Part shown: one piece after another, positions 11,601-22,785 of the stretch
Numbering within the stretch: position 1 is the stretch's first letter
How the letters are laid out: each line of letters begins with the position of its first letter
Assembly: GCA_002751075.1 (NCBI GenBank)
Contig: NAOQ01000520.1
Span: forward strand, 16,602-43,056
Reading direction: 5' to 3'
Length of the DNA stretch: 26,455 bases
Origin: Ichthyophonus hoferi
Taxonomy: Eukaryota > Opisthokonta > Ichthyosporea > Ichthyophonida > Ichthyophonidae
The notes under the pieces: model-generated
Seen by the model: the letters and a program-made list of their open reading frames with translations, nothing else
Databases searched by the model: none
Told to the model about the DNA's origin: nothing
Translations under genes and position numbers: made by a program

Positions 11601-13423
11601 AGTATGATAGAGACAGACAGCCTTCTAATGGCTATGGTCCTTTGTCCCCGCAGTGCACTTCCTCCCTGCCTCTGGCCTTACTGGGGCCAATATTAAAGAG
11701 CCCATCCCCAAGGGTGTATTTGACCACTACAAGTAAGTGACTACTGTTGCTATTGCATGGCTAGCAGATAGGAGGGCTGCTATTAGGACTATATATATAT
11801 ACATATATGTGCCTGTCTATCTCGTTATCTGGTAACATTACCTCCTTAGACCCATACAATACATACAATACATGAGTCCTCTATGCATCTCTATACGCTC
11901 CCTGCCCTGTCAATCTAACCCTTTGTTCCGTCCTTTCTTTTACACTCCATATTATTAGGGGTCCCTCTCTCCTCAGCTACCTCGATGATCTTAAGCCAAT
12001 GGAGCGCATGAATGAGGCGCCTGTTCGTCTACCAATCATTGAGAAGTTCAAGGACATGGGTACCATGGTATTGGGCAAGCTTGAATCTGGCGTCATCAGC
12101 AGAGGTGACTCTCTCATGTTGATGCCTAATAAGGTAGGAACGGCTGGCATAGGATTGGTGTTTATGTATAGAGCCATTATACTTGTGGTATATATGATTG
12201 GTTGCAGTAATTATAACCAAACTAAGTACTAAATGAGTCGATAATAGAGATGTGGAAGTTAACACTCTAGGGTGTGGTGGACAGGTCTTGGTGGAGGTAC
12301 AAGAGTTGGCCATTGATGAGGAGGAGATTGAGCAATGTGGCTCTGGTAACAACGTGAGGCTGAAACTTAAGAACATTGACGAAAATGTAGGTGGTCAGGA
12401 GGGTGTGGTGGTCTTGGCATGACTTTGGATGTGTTATTATTGGTAGGGCTACAGTGAGTGTGATGGGGGAAGGGTAGGAGTATACAGGGAACAATCAGAA
12501 TGTACAATCAGGCGCTCTAACTAGATGGACAGCTATCTTATTACCGCATTGAGTTGTGGGTGTTTGTACCAACACGTATGAGGTAGGAGGGGTGGGACCT
12601 ATGACTATTCATGCATGTACATATACATGTACACACCTTGCCCTCTCTCTATCCTCTCTTAACTCATCCTTCTTCACCCAGGACGTTCATGTTGGCTTTG
12701 TGCTGTGTGAACCTGATAGCTTGGTGCCCGCCGTGAAGGTATTTGACTGTCAGCTTGTAATTCTTGATGTAGAGACTATCATCTGTGCCGGTTACACCTG
12801 TGTGCTTCATATTCATTCTGCCGCTGAGGAGGTCAAGTTCCAGGTTTGTGCTCCTACATCCCATCGTTCTATCGGCCTCCTAACCTACCCACTGTATTTA
12901 TTCCTGTACCATCATTCTTTCTTTATTATCTTAGTCAACTTACTTCTTCAAAAACATACACTAAACCTTCTCCCCCATCTCCCCTCATACTTCCAGTCTT
13001 TGATTGCCACTATTGATCGCAAGACTGGCACTATTGCCCAGAAGAAGCCACGCTTTGTAAAGCAGGATCAGATTATCATTGCACGTATGGAGACCTTGGG
13101 AGGTGCTGTGTGCATGGAGCTGTTCAAGGAATTCCCTCAGTTGGGCCGCTTCACTCTGCGTGATAAGGGTGTGTATATTGTTATTGTCTTATTGAATGTA
13201 GCTGCTATATATTTAAAGCTTGTCATGTCACTCACCTCCAATTGGTTCATACACGTAGACAATATGGGAATGCAGGATGCATTAGAATTCTTATGTAAGT
13301 CGCACATGATATATAACACTCTGTACTATTATTGTTATGACAATCACACTTGCTGACATCTTCCATCCATACTTCACAGGTAAAACTGTGGCTATTGGCA
13401 AGGTGGTCAAGCACATTTCCTAA
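8606..13423 (+). CDS. GSPT1: Eukaryotic release factor 3 (eRF3/GSPT1) with Sup35-like Q/G/Y-rich N-terminus
   Basis: This GTPase partners eRF1 to release finished peptides at stop codons and links to poly(A)-binding protein. Fourteen exons join in phase: 8606-8894, 9206-9595, 9899-9932, 10042-10213, 10454-10540, 10942-11029, 11199-11265, 11382-11446, 11654-11732, 11959-12133, 12285-12386, 12682-12843, 12997-13168 and 13380-13423, giving 641 aa. Residues 1-130 are Q/G/Y/N-rich, with overlapping PAM2-like motifs at 64-82. Residues 130-210 are rich in A, P, K and E. The GTPase domain has GHVDAGKST (224-232), DAPGH (301-305), NKMD (363-366) and SGL (404-406), followed by two beta-barrel domains with [17 protein letters not shown] at the end. 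Cys344 replaces the usual Arg in GGQTREH, and Cys350 replaces Ala. HBS1L and EF1A are excluded by [25 protein letters not shown] and the C-terminus, which follow eRF3. Confidence 0.97.
8701..8854 (+). other. Prion-like block and overlapping PAM2 motifs in eRF3 exon 1
   Basis: Residues 32-62 contain [14 protein letters not shown], six consecutive Q, and YGGYYQGQG, a composition typical of yeast Sup35 and FUS-type low-complexity domains. Residues 64-82 read [19 protein letters not shown]. This aligns without a gap to the overlapping PAM2 pair of human eRF3a (LNVNAKPFVPNVHAAEFVP), sharing N, A, FVP, A and FVP at the same spacing. PAM2 binds the MLLE domain of poly(A)-binding protein through the Phe, which is present in both halves. 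The first hydrophobic anchor is Phe64 rather than Leu. Binding is inferred from the motif. Confidence 0.8.
9241..9285 (+). repeat. Coding 15-bp tandem repeat (GYQQQ x3) in eRF3 exon 2
   Basis: Three head-to-tail copies of GGTTACCAACAACAA stand in frame. The first two are exact and the third ends in G; a further CAACAG follows. They encode residues 109-123 as (GYQQQ)x3. Looser G-Y-Q units precede them (YQGYQGGY). The near-exact DNA identity points to recent replication slippage within the coding sequence. Confidence 0.95.
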
Positions 13424-13557
13424 TTGATCTCTATTCCCAACCCTTTGTCGGCACCTCATGCGTCCTACTTTGTTATTTATAAATATAATGTATCCAGTTT
13501 TTTTTTGTCTGGAATTACATGATATGCTGTGTTTGTTTGGAGTAGCTATAAAATATC

Positions 13558-13563
13558 AATAAA
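13558..13563 (+). terminator. Polyadenylation signal AATAAA, eRF3
   Basis: The hexamer AATAAA lies 135 bases after the eRF3 stop, followed within about 45 bases by G/T-containing sequence. It is the first canonical signal downstream on this strand, so it is the likely 3' end of eRF3 mRNA. Confidence 0.65.
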
Positions 13564-14185
13564 GTAAACCATACAAGTGGTTTAAAAATACAGTACAGAA
13601 GATTGGGTACTATTCTTAAAGCTCACCACCCCACATGTTAATTTGGTTTGTTCCTGCCAAGAAACGTATAGGAGATAAATGGTATCTGCATATATATTCT
13701 CTCTTGTACCAAACCATCGTGCATTGAGCTATCTCTGCTGGTGTGCAGTCATACTAGTACTAAAGCTATTTATATATATATATATACTGAAAAATTATAT
13801 ACAATATATGTACTTTCTATTAAAAAACTCTCACTATTTTGAAGCAGTCAGTGTAAACCAAGGAATAAATGACTTCAGTAGTCATGAGAGATGCGATGCA
13901 GTCAATGTCAATGGGACCGATGATTGTAAACCTTCTTATTGGCTAATACGAATCACGGAAGATCACTGAGACCCACTATAATTGTGTGATCTTATCTCGA
14001 TGATCGAATACTGTGGTATTCTCATTTGAATGACTCCTTAGCTCATTCCCTCATTTTTATATGCAAGTGTTTACATACTATGTATAAACAAATCAATTTG
14101 CCTGGTTGAAAACGGTGTATACAATAACTACTACAAGATTGACCATTTTATCATTTCGTTTGCTATCAGTACTTGTAGCCAAACT

Positions 14186-14749
14186 ATGAGTTCATTGAGA
14201 GTTCACGATTTTGCACCTGATTCGTACCATGGACTGCAGTGTGAAACAAAAATTACATCTACTGACCGAGACAGTCATGAATATTTCAGAATATCACTTA
14301 TATTGATATTGTCCCATGTTGAAAAAATATTATTAAATATCATAACAGAAAGGTTTGAAGAAATGTAATATCTTACAACCAGCAATCACAGACTTGGTCT
14401 GGATCCTAATTTCCCCAGTGGTGCATAATAAAGTATTGTACCAAAACTTTATCAGTTACAAGAGGTTATTGTGACATTAAGGGGAAGAGATATATGTACT
14501 CTACTGAACCAAAAGTAAAGCATAAGAGTCATTGCCTTAGCAACCCAATTGGGATCCGTAGGGAAGTAAAAACAAAGGGCACAACTCTCTTCAGATACCA
14601 ACAAAGAAGAGACGTCAAGAAACCTTTTAGAAGACCTTGATTTCTGCAAGAGTGAATCAGAAAACGGACACCTTAGGTCCTTTGACAATGAAGTTGAATC
14701 TATGACTAGCACTTTAGATTCCTACGGTGTCTGGCCTACAGTTACTTGA
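14186..14749 (+). CDS. Possible unrecognised two-exon small gene (tentative)
   Basis: I do not recognise this. The open frame 14186-14364 ends at a possible donor AT|gtaata. The frame 14578-14749 follows a possible acceptor caaag, giving about 116 aa if spliced. The second part is acidic and serine-rich (EETSRNLLEDLDFCKSESEN, ending VWPTVT before TGA) and does not read like A+T noise. An AATAAA pair follows near 15010. Against it: the acceptor lacks a pyrimidine tract, the first frame overlaps a repeat that recurs at 15357-15480, and there is no homology I can name. The second frame could equally be a remnant or chance. Treat it as a hypothesis. Confidence 0.15.
14226..14455 (+). repeat. Diverged interspersed repeat, copy A
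   Basis: This segment shares ordered blocks with 15357-15480: an accatg...cagtg block, then gtcatgaatatttcag exactly, then ccatg..gaaaaaatat, then aataaagtattgtacca. Copy B is shorter, consistent with internal deletion. There are no terminal inverted repeats or target duplications that I can see, so no family can be named. Confidence 0.45.
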
Positions 14750-15356
14750 TATAGTCTTAACAATTAAGCTAAGTCTTGGACTTTAAATTTATTTCCACTT
14801 TGCAAGAAGATGTTCCTATGTAATCTTAACACCTCTTACTATATCCTAACAACTTAAAACTAGATTTGTTTCCTAATGTCTTTTATTGTTTAACTGCATA
14901 AAATGAAATGCCTAATATAAACTTTGAACAAACCATTATGAATGTGTTCAGAGTGTGTTGTAACTTTGAGAAAAAGTGCGGAAAGAAACTGTACACAAAG
15001 AACGCATAAAAATAAAATAAAGCCTGTGTTTATTTATTATTAGCTGTTTTTGCTCTTTTTATACTCGTTACTGTGGTTTACATTTATCCTAATCACCCTC
15101 CTAGAATGGCTCTTTAGCCAGTTACTTCACTGGTGTAACTACTTGCAAATTGTCTGTTGGCAAAGCAATCTATCAAGTTGAAAGATCTTATGTAATTAAA
15201 ACAGAATACAATCAAATCACTATACAACTAACTAATGTTCACAGTTAATATATGAATTGATTAACTTGTCAGTATTGTAGAATTAATAAAACAAAGACAG
15301 TAATAAGCAAATATAATATACTCTAGAATAATCAAAAATAAAAAAAATAAACTATG

Positions 15357-15480
15357 ACCATGCAGTGAGTAGGACTGTCATGAATATTTCAGGCAGAATG
15401 CATATATATGTGATATAAGTGATGAAGTTTTAACCATGAGAAAAATATGCAATAATAAGTATTGCACCACTAAAGTAACG
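15357..15480 (+). repeat. Diverged interspersed repeat, copy B
   Basis: This is a shorter relative of the segment at 14226-14455, in the same orientation. The anchor gtcatgaatatttcag is at 15377-15392, and the final block aataataagtattgcacca parallels aataaagtattgtacca in copy A. Confidence 0.45.
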
Positions 15481-16148
15481 AGCTTTACGTAGATGTCATT
15501 ACTACTAATTAACTAAACATATACTCTAAGTAGTGTGAAGTTTCTAATCCACATATATTCTGTACACATATAAGACTTATAAAATACAACCAACATATGC
15601 CTATCCTAGCCTATATAACAGCATCTACCATATAGGGATCAGAGCACTTTTTAGTAATAGGAAGCCTGCAAACACAGTGGCTAATCTATATTTTAAAATC
15701 ATTGTTTGTTTTTTATTTAGTTTTTTAAAGGGTAAAAAAGTGGCCCATCCAATGTTTTAAGGCCACAGGTTTCTGATATCATGTATATAATACACAGCAT
15801 ATAAAATAGAAAATATCATACAACGTTTTAATAGATTAATATAAGCCTTAGATTATAAAATACATATAGGGGCATAAACATTCGTAAGTACTGTCTAATT
15901 TGTGCCTGCCACAGTCATTCCATACATTCATACTCTATTATAAAAATATTTAGCAGTAGATCGATGCATTCAGCCGGCATGACCCTATTAATTGAAGATT
16001 TTATGATGGGCTATAAGGTAGAGCGAAGGAAAGAAACAGGAAAAAGATGAATAAATATAGACCAAGAACAGAATCTTGATCCGAAACCTGTGGCATATTT
16101 TCAGCATTTCCTTGTAGCATTCAACACTACCTTACTATATGTTTTATC

Positions 16149-19100
16149 TTAGTACATGGATGATGCTAATATACCAGCTACTATGTTCCCTTCACTATTT
16201 GTTTCAGAATCATCTTTTAAGTCAGGCGGGGTGGAGGTGAAGCCCCAGCCAGTGACCTTTCTCCCCTCTCTAGTCACATGACCGGGGGAGAATGTGAGAG
16301 GCAGCTTGTCCCTGCTCTCTGACAACTGACCCGCTGAATGCCTTGGTGGTGTTGTCAAAGAGTGATAAGAACCCAGTTGATGGAGTGTAGGTTTGGAAGG
16401 GGAGGGGTTATGAAGAGTAGATCTATAAAGTGGGCAAGGGCTTGTTAGATATAGGCCTAAAATGAGCTCATATTAAAATTTTAAAATCATTTAATATTGT
16501 GAGAACAATACTATACGGTCATCGTTGGTAAGTATACTAACCACATCAAAAAAGAAAGAAATATGAAGACCATGATTATTGCTGTAATGCAAGTACAGGT
16601 ATAGTAGCATATTTGGAGTATATACATATAAGAGATACTCCAATAAGACCTGCACCCCAAATCCCATCCCCATGCTTATTGTGCATCTGAGTGAATAACA
16701 AGACATGTGAGTATATTAATAAGCCAGTACCAAGTACTCTGCTAGGTCCTTGGCATAATACCAATGATAATCGCCTCCCCAAGCCAGAGGTAAGGTGTAA
16801 CCTACAGTAAAGGGACAGTCTACTATTACTATACCTAGATATGGTCTGCTCTGACAGGCTAACCCCTGCCACCTCTCGGGCCAGAAGGGCAGCTTCTCTC
16901 TCTGTAATAGAATAGGGTCAACCACCCTTAATATATCCTGCTCATTCCATTATAAACAATATAATTCTGTTATATGATATATAGCCACTGGTAGCCAATC
17001 ATACGCACAACTTATATTAATAAGCTAATATACACCTTATATTCCTATCTTACTATATATCTTATATTACGATGTTACTATATACCTTATACTGCTATGT
17101 TAATTTAGATCTTCTATATCCTATTGGTTATTTCAGTTTAACAATTAGGGATAGAGGAAGGAAAGGAGAGAAGGGAGAGTAATGTAAGGCCAAAAGAGGA
17201 CTTGATTTACCTGCAATCAATCGTTCTCTTTCATCCAATTCAAGCTCCCGTCGTTTAGCGAGTCCGGCTATTGTACGCTCATTGGTTCGCAGATTACGTT
17301 CCCAGGCTAGGTCATTAAGTCAATAGATAGATAATTAAAATAACAAGGGAAATAATAACTTTGACCTATAGACAACTGCATATCTGCATATAGACAGATT
17401 ATCCAGGGCACACAGGTGGGTGGGAGACCAGGGGCCTATCCATCCAGGAGTACACAGGGCAAGGCAGGCAGTGAAAGGGGGCTATCTATGTACTATATAT
17501 ACTGCATGTACTATATATACTGCATGTACTATATATACTGCATGTACTATATATACTGCATGTACTATATATACTGCATGTACCCTGAGTCTCTCTCTAC
17601 CATGGGACAATGGGCAAGTAAGGGAAAGGTGTGGTCCAACTATAGTGTTATAGAGGGGGAGAGCCTATGAATATCTTACCTTGGAGGTCACATTCCTTTT
17701 CCTTCACTAATTCCTCTCTCTCTATTACCTCAGCCAATCGTTCGCTCAACATTTTCTCGGCAGATGCAATGTCATCCTCTCGTTTATTCACAATATCCTG
17801 TCTATAAGCCAGTAAGAACACGTTATGATAACGATATATCCCACCTATAACAGGACCACATTATCTTGTTTCCTCACCCAATGGCCTCACCAACTACTAA
17901 CACCTTATCCAATGAAAAGATTTATAATGATCTTGCCTCACACGATGCCTGGTTATGTTGTTAGGAGTCAAGACAACCATTACAGCTAGATGATAGCGAT
18001 ATACAGGCATATGAAGAGATATAAACCCTCCCCCACCTCCCCTGCTCATAAACAAAGATCCTCTAAATATAATGCAATTGCAGTTATACATACTGGGAAT
18101 TGATACTCATTTCCCGTATATACAGGGACACTTCATGCACGTTAGCTAGATGCTGGGCACTGGGTCGTTCAGATGGCTATAATAAGGGATGCATGTGAGT
18201 GTGGTAGGTGAGTTTTGATAAGCTCAAACCCACCAATAACATAAAGAGGGTATAGGTTAGGACTTATTGCATCTTGCCGATCAAATAGGCCCTAATGCCA
18301 TCAATATTGTTATATGTCATATGTTATGTATTACATTTTTAGAATATAATACAGTACGTATGTTATATGTTGTATACTATATACCGTAGACAAACATCCC
18401 ATGCCCCTATTATATTACCCCTCTTGCTATAGGCTCCATGTAACCAGCCCTAACCTCATACTCAGTATTCATTGGCTATATATCATGTGATATGGATATG
18501 GGTCACCTACCTTTACCACTAGCATTGACGTCACCACCGCTCCCAGGGCCAATGAGTAGCAGGAGGGCAGGGCAGTACATTGACCCGATAGAATGTTGGA
18601 GGAGAGCTCCTTTTGATTGGTGCCATCAAACGGTATACTGTGGCCAAGGGGAGATATGACATCATTATTACGTAAACTACCATCCTTAATATAGACTGTT
18701 ATTAATAACATTTTAAAGAAATATAACAAGGCAATATGAGTGGTAGGGATTATACTCTAAACAGCAGACTTCGTAGATTAGGCAACCCAGGGCCCAGATA
18801 TCAGCCCTGTCATTGTAGTCACTGGCTTGCATTTGCTCCTGTATATGTAAAGATATAGGTATATACATATGGGGGCCAATGATATCAGACCAGAGCATAG
18901 CAACAGGCTTTCCATTCCAGACAAGAAGGCACACTACGCATCCACAGGGTACTGAGAGGTAGGAGAAGGAAGAAAGCATAGCGAGAGAGAGAGTCACATT
19001 ACAAGCAGAGGAGTAAAAAGCAGTAGGGTCCCGCTTTGTATCACCTATATACAGCCATATAGCCATCGTAAATAGAGCCAGGCACCTACCGGGGCCATGT

Positions 19101-20705
19101 AGTACGGCGTCCCACAGAAGGTCTTGTTGGGGCTGTCACTCTCCTCACTCATGGACGAAATCATACGCGCCAATCCTGGACCACCCCTAGAGAGATGAGC
19201 TTATCACAACACTGAGGATAAAATATAAACAGGAAGGGGCACTATATATCAAGAGAAAGACAGCCTAGATATCAATACACTGTGCCTGGACCTATCCAAT
19301 GGGATCATCGATATATAAATACCACGGCTTACCAAAGTCACCTAGCCGTGCATTGAGATCAGCATCAAGAAAGACATTGGATGGTTTTATATCTCTGTGA
19401 ATAATCATGCCCTCTGGGTTGCTATGGCAATGGTGCAGGGCTAACACTAGCTGGGCCAATAGGCGCCACACCCACTCCTCGTCAAAGTGGTCTCTGAAGC
19501 CCATGACATCGGTCAGTTATGATTGGTTGCTTAATGCCATATCCAGCCAATAGATATAAAGGAGTGCCATATACCCTACCACCCAGCCTAGATCTATACA
19601 TATGTATCACCAACCATTCCAGTCTATTAAAACTATTAAAACCATCCCTTCTTACAGCCACACATCCCAGCCCACACATCTGACGTCATGCCACCTCATT
19701 TGACGTCATGCCACCTACCCGGTTAGCTTCTGAAGGCCTAGCACAGCGGCCAGGTCACCACCCTCACAATACTCCATCATCATATAGACGGTCTTGTTGC
19801 TGCGGTCATGAATATGGTCGTGGTACCGCACTATGTAAGGGTGGTGTAACTTACGTAGAATGTTTACTTCATTTACTAAGTACTCTCTTTCTTTGTCTGT
19901 CATGTGCCCATATTTTATTACCTTCCATACTAATATCTGAGGGGGGAGGAGATGAGGAGTAGGTTGACATCCATATAACACTACCATATAGACATTATAC
20001 TACTATATTAGCATTATACTACTATATTAGCATTATACTACTATATTAACACTATACCACCATATTAATACTATACTATTATATTAGCACTATACTACTA
20101 TATTACCAGTATACTATTATATTAACACTATACTACCATATTAACACTATACTACTATATTAACACTATACTACTATATTAACAGTATACTATTATATTA
20201 ACACTATACTACTATATTAACACTATACTATTATATTAACACTATATTACTATATTAACACTATATTACTATATTAACACTATACTAATATATTACCATT
20301 ATACTACTATATTAACACTACACTACTATATTAGCACTATACTACTATATTAACACTATACTACTATATTAATACTATAGTATTGCACTACTACTATACT
20401 GCTGTAACAACACTATAGCATTCTATTAATACTATATTACTATAAAAATAGAATAGTAGAGTACTGTATCAACACACCTACACAACTATATAACTATTTC
20501 TTGACTTCATAAGGACAATGCTTTAACGCCTATCTCAGCCACAATGAAAAAGAATAAGAGGGCTAAATGGTATATCCTTATAGGGTATATCAACCCCACC
20601 TACCTTTCCATCCTCCCTTCGACGAATCTTTGACACCTTCCCAAAAGAACCATGACCTAAGGGCTCTAGCACCTCGTATTCCTGTAGTCTGCTAATATCA
20701 CTCAT
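16149..20705 (-). CDS. NEK2: NEK2-type serine/threonine kinase
   Basis: This is a NIMA-related kinase of the centrosome cycle, promoting centrosome separation at mitotic entry. Eleven exons join in phase (complement): 20604-20705, 19719-19936, 19333-19493, 19090-19175, 18756-18838, 18511-18637, 18094-18176, 17680-17801, 17211-17306, 16835-16901 and 16149-16341. They give 445 aa, the length of human NEK2. The kinase core has the glycine loop GHGSFGKV (17-24), ILVWK with Lys39, MEYCEGGDLA, HRDIKPSNVFLD (Asp141), LGDFGLAR (Asp159), TFCGTPYYMAPE and DIWALGCLIYE. ILVWK and EYCEGGDLA are NEK2 signatures. Residues about 287-375 are charged and heptad-like (coiled coil), matching the leucine-zipper region. 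The activation segment is about four residues longer than human, with SSMSEESDS. The last exon (64 codons with stop) is unlike the vertebrate tail; no KVHF PP1 site or C-terminal Met-Arg is seen. Intron 1 carries a 19-bp repeat array. Confidence 0.95.
17488..17583. repeat. 18-bp tandem repeat, five copies
   Basis: The unit ATGTACTATATATACTGC is repeated five times exactly from 17488 to 17577, with a partial sixth (ATGTAC). It lies in the intron between NEK2 exons 9 and 8 (17307-17679). Exact identity suggests recent expansion. The frames it keeps open on the plus strand, encoding YYIYCM repeats, are by-products. Confidence 0.97.
19993..20385. repeat. 19-bp degenerate minisatellite in NEK2 intron 1
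   Basis: About 20 copies of a 19-bp unit, close to CACTATACTACTATATTAA, run head to tail. Copies differ mainly at the first bases (cat, cac, cag, tac) and at single C/T and A/G positions. The array fills most of the 667-base intron between NEK2 exons 2 and 1. It is about 75% A+T with strong strand asymmetry (few G on the plus strand). Confidence 0.95.
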
Positions 20706-21453
20706 GGCGCCTGATTGGTCAGCTATATACCACGAGTCGGGATAATAATCATGGTTTAAAAGACAGCTACTACGCCAAACAACACAAAAGAAATAGGTGG
20801 AGAGAACTGGTAAGTAAGGTTATAGTAAGTATGGTACTCCGGTATATTATGGTATACTATGGCAGTGTTTGAGAGTGGGTGAAGGGTGGTTGGTAAGTAT
20901 ATAGTGTATGAGTGTTTAATTTCCATAGAGAAGTAAAGGTGCGATTACACTATACAGTATATAGGTAATGATATCTCACTATTCTCTTTTTATTGTACCT
21001 TTATTTTATAATAATAACTTGTAACTGCAACCTATACTTACATTTAAATTTTGAAATTAATTAAATGCATTCTTTCATTATACTATCCAATGATATTTGG
21101 GCTTTATACATAAAATTAGATTTGGTTTATCCATCATTTATAATAGATTGAATGATTGGCTAGTTCTAAATATAGTAAGCCAGTAAGTCATTTGAAGCAA
21201 TGAAAAGAGCCTTAATGAAAAGTAGACCAATGGAAAAATAATTGGATCGATATAATAATAATAATATAATAATAATAATAATAATAGTAAAATAAGTGCT
21301 AGTATAGTAATAGCAATAATATATTGTATCAGTATTCTAGTAGTAAAGACAAATACATAGTAGCAGAATACAGGCAGAGAGAGTGATCCCTAATAATATT
21401 TTATATATTATCTTGTATGATCCTATCCTACATGTATCCCTCTCCCAGCAGCT
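20706..21453. promoter_or_regulatory. Divergent intergenic region NEK2 / BORCS6
   Basis: These 748 bases separate the opposed start codons of NEK2 and the BORCS6-like gene, so both promoters lie here. The sequence contains CCAAT/ATTGG pentamers (for example 20714, 21154) and a TAA microsatellite at about 21251-21290. No other gene is seen. Confidence 0.5.
21251..21290. repeat. (TAA)n microsatellite
   Basis: A run of ATA/TAA trinucleotides with one phase slip lies upstream of the BORCS6-like gene, followed by looser AT-rich sequence to about 21325. Confidence 0.9.
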
Positions 21454-22785
21454 ATGACAGAGATAACTATAGACCATCCCCTGGCTGTCACAGACAGTAC
21501 CGAGGAAGTAATCGCACACGTGCATGAGGGTGCTACAGAGGAAGAATGGAATAAAGTGGGGACAGAGGCAGTAACTTTGAAAGAGCAACCAGGAGATAAG
21601 GTAGACCAAGCGAGGCTGCTACCTGATCCCTCCTTGCAGGAGATAGTAAGTTATTATGTTCTTATCCAGGGTTATAGTATAAGAATATAAGAAGGCTATA
21701 GCTTCTGTTTTGCCTTCCTGTTGGCTATGGTAATCATAATATAATTAATACGGTTGTTAGGGAGGATTGCAGGGGCCAAAGATGGATGCCAAGCTATTAC
21801 AAGACCTAGAGAGAGATGCCACTAGATTAGCCAAGACTACCCTGGACACCTTTGACACCCTAAGGTCCTCGTTAAATAATGTGAGTGACGTACCTGTATG
21901 GACACCCCCCTATGATTGGGTAGGGTTGCACGCATATAGGGCTGCGTAGCAACGCGTTGCGGGGTATAGCCTCATAGGTGGACATATGCCCCCAACCACG
22001 TTTAATTGTTCACATATACGAGCATATACCAAGAGTGTCTTTACACCGTGCACATACTCCCTCGCTACCCTATATACCTTGGGGCATGTTTATAAGATGT
22101 TGCGCTTATACTGCCAATTTCTAGGGCCCTCTGCCTCTCCCATAAGGGGTTTATCCCTAACCAGACCCCCACCTTTATTGGTTAGTTCCTAATACTCTTC
22201 CACCGCTAATAGATCAACATGATAACCCGCCTATCAAGTGAAGCCTACCAGGTGGCTGTGGACCAATACAGTCGCAGTACCGACACAGCCATGTCCTATA
22301 TGATGCAATTAGTGTCCCAGTGTGAGGAGCTAGACCGGGCCATGGTCCCTATGTATGAGCTGGCCGCCCAGATGTAGGTGTCCTTTCCCCTCCTTCATAG
22401 GTAAAGTAGGATGGGATGGCCTCTAGGGGGGAATGTACCGGGATACGGCTGTGTTCATACACAGTACCACATATAGGCATATATATATGTATGTGTATAT
22501 ATTTGTGTATATATATATATGTGTGTATATATATGTATGTGTATATATATATATTTGTATGCATATATATGTAGGGGTACGTGGCTGGGATAGTGTCATA
22601 TACAGGTCTATAGAATATAATCTCTAATCTGTAGTATACCCTAGTGTTCTCTTACTTCTACCCTCCCTATCCTCTTTCCTACTCCTTACACCCAGGGCCC
22701 TGCATATACTAATATGCTTTTTCACAGTAAAACTATCAAGCGACAATTAGATGTGTTGGAGGGAATGTCAAAGACATGGCGATGA
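21454..22785 (+). CDS. BORCS6: BORCS6-like subunit of the BORC lysosome-positioning complex
   Basis: BORC recruits ARL8 to lysosomes for kinesin-driven movement. Four exons join in phase: 21454-21645, 21761-21880, 22213-22373 and 22728-22785, giving 176 aa. The first 60 residues are acidic and probably disordered. The rest is helical: LLQDLERDATRLAKTTLDTF, then RLSSEAYQVAVDQYSRSTDTAM, then CEELDRAMVPMYELAAQIKTIKRQLDVLE. The last block matches the C-terminal domain of human BORCS6 (C17orf59), which has a very similar CEELD...P...LA.QI..IKR.LD.LE string. Human BORCS6 is about twice as long because of a long disordered N-terminus. The start at 21454 is the first ATG in frame, and the upstream cagcagct resembles a splice acceptor, so a 5' UTR intron is possible. 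The fit to BORCS6 is recalled from the family, not searched. Confidence 0.8.
22478..22575. repeat. AT/GT-rich microsatellite
   Basis: A purine-pyrimidine alternating stretch of tatatatgtatgtg-type units lies in the last intron of the BORCS6-like gene. It keeps both strands open by chance, and neither frame is a gene. Confidence 0.9.

Larger units (their letters stand above)
13424..16148. other. Convergent intergenic region eRF3 / NEK2 (2.7 kb)
   Basis: This is the largest gap in the window. It begins with the eRF3 3' UTR and ends with that of NEK2. Between them lie a short TA run near 13770-13786, a diverged repeat pair (about 14226-14455 and 15357-15480), an unrecognised possible two-exon gene (14186-14749), and a facing pair of AATAAA and TTTATT signals near 15010-15040. 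The rest is AT-rich and shows nothing recognisable. Confidence 0.5.

Noticed and set aside
11959-12232. Separate ORF starting MERMNEAPV.
   Set aside because: It is internal to eRF3 exon 10 plus intron read-through.
17416-17670. Plus-strand frames with YYIYCM or CTIYTA repeats.
   Set aside because: They are translations of the intronic 18-bp tandem repeat, inside an intron of NEK2 on the other strand.
22349-22627. Open frames rich in I, Y and H on both strands.
   Set aside because: They come from the AT/GT microsatellite in a BORCS6 intron.
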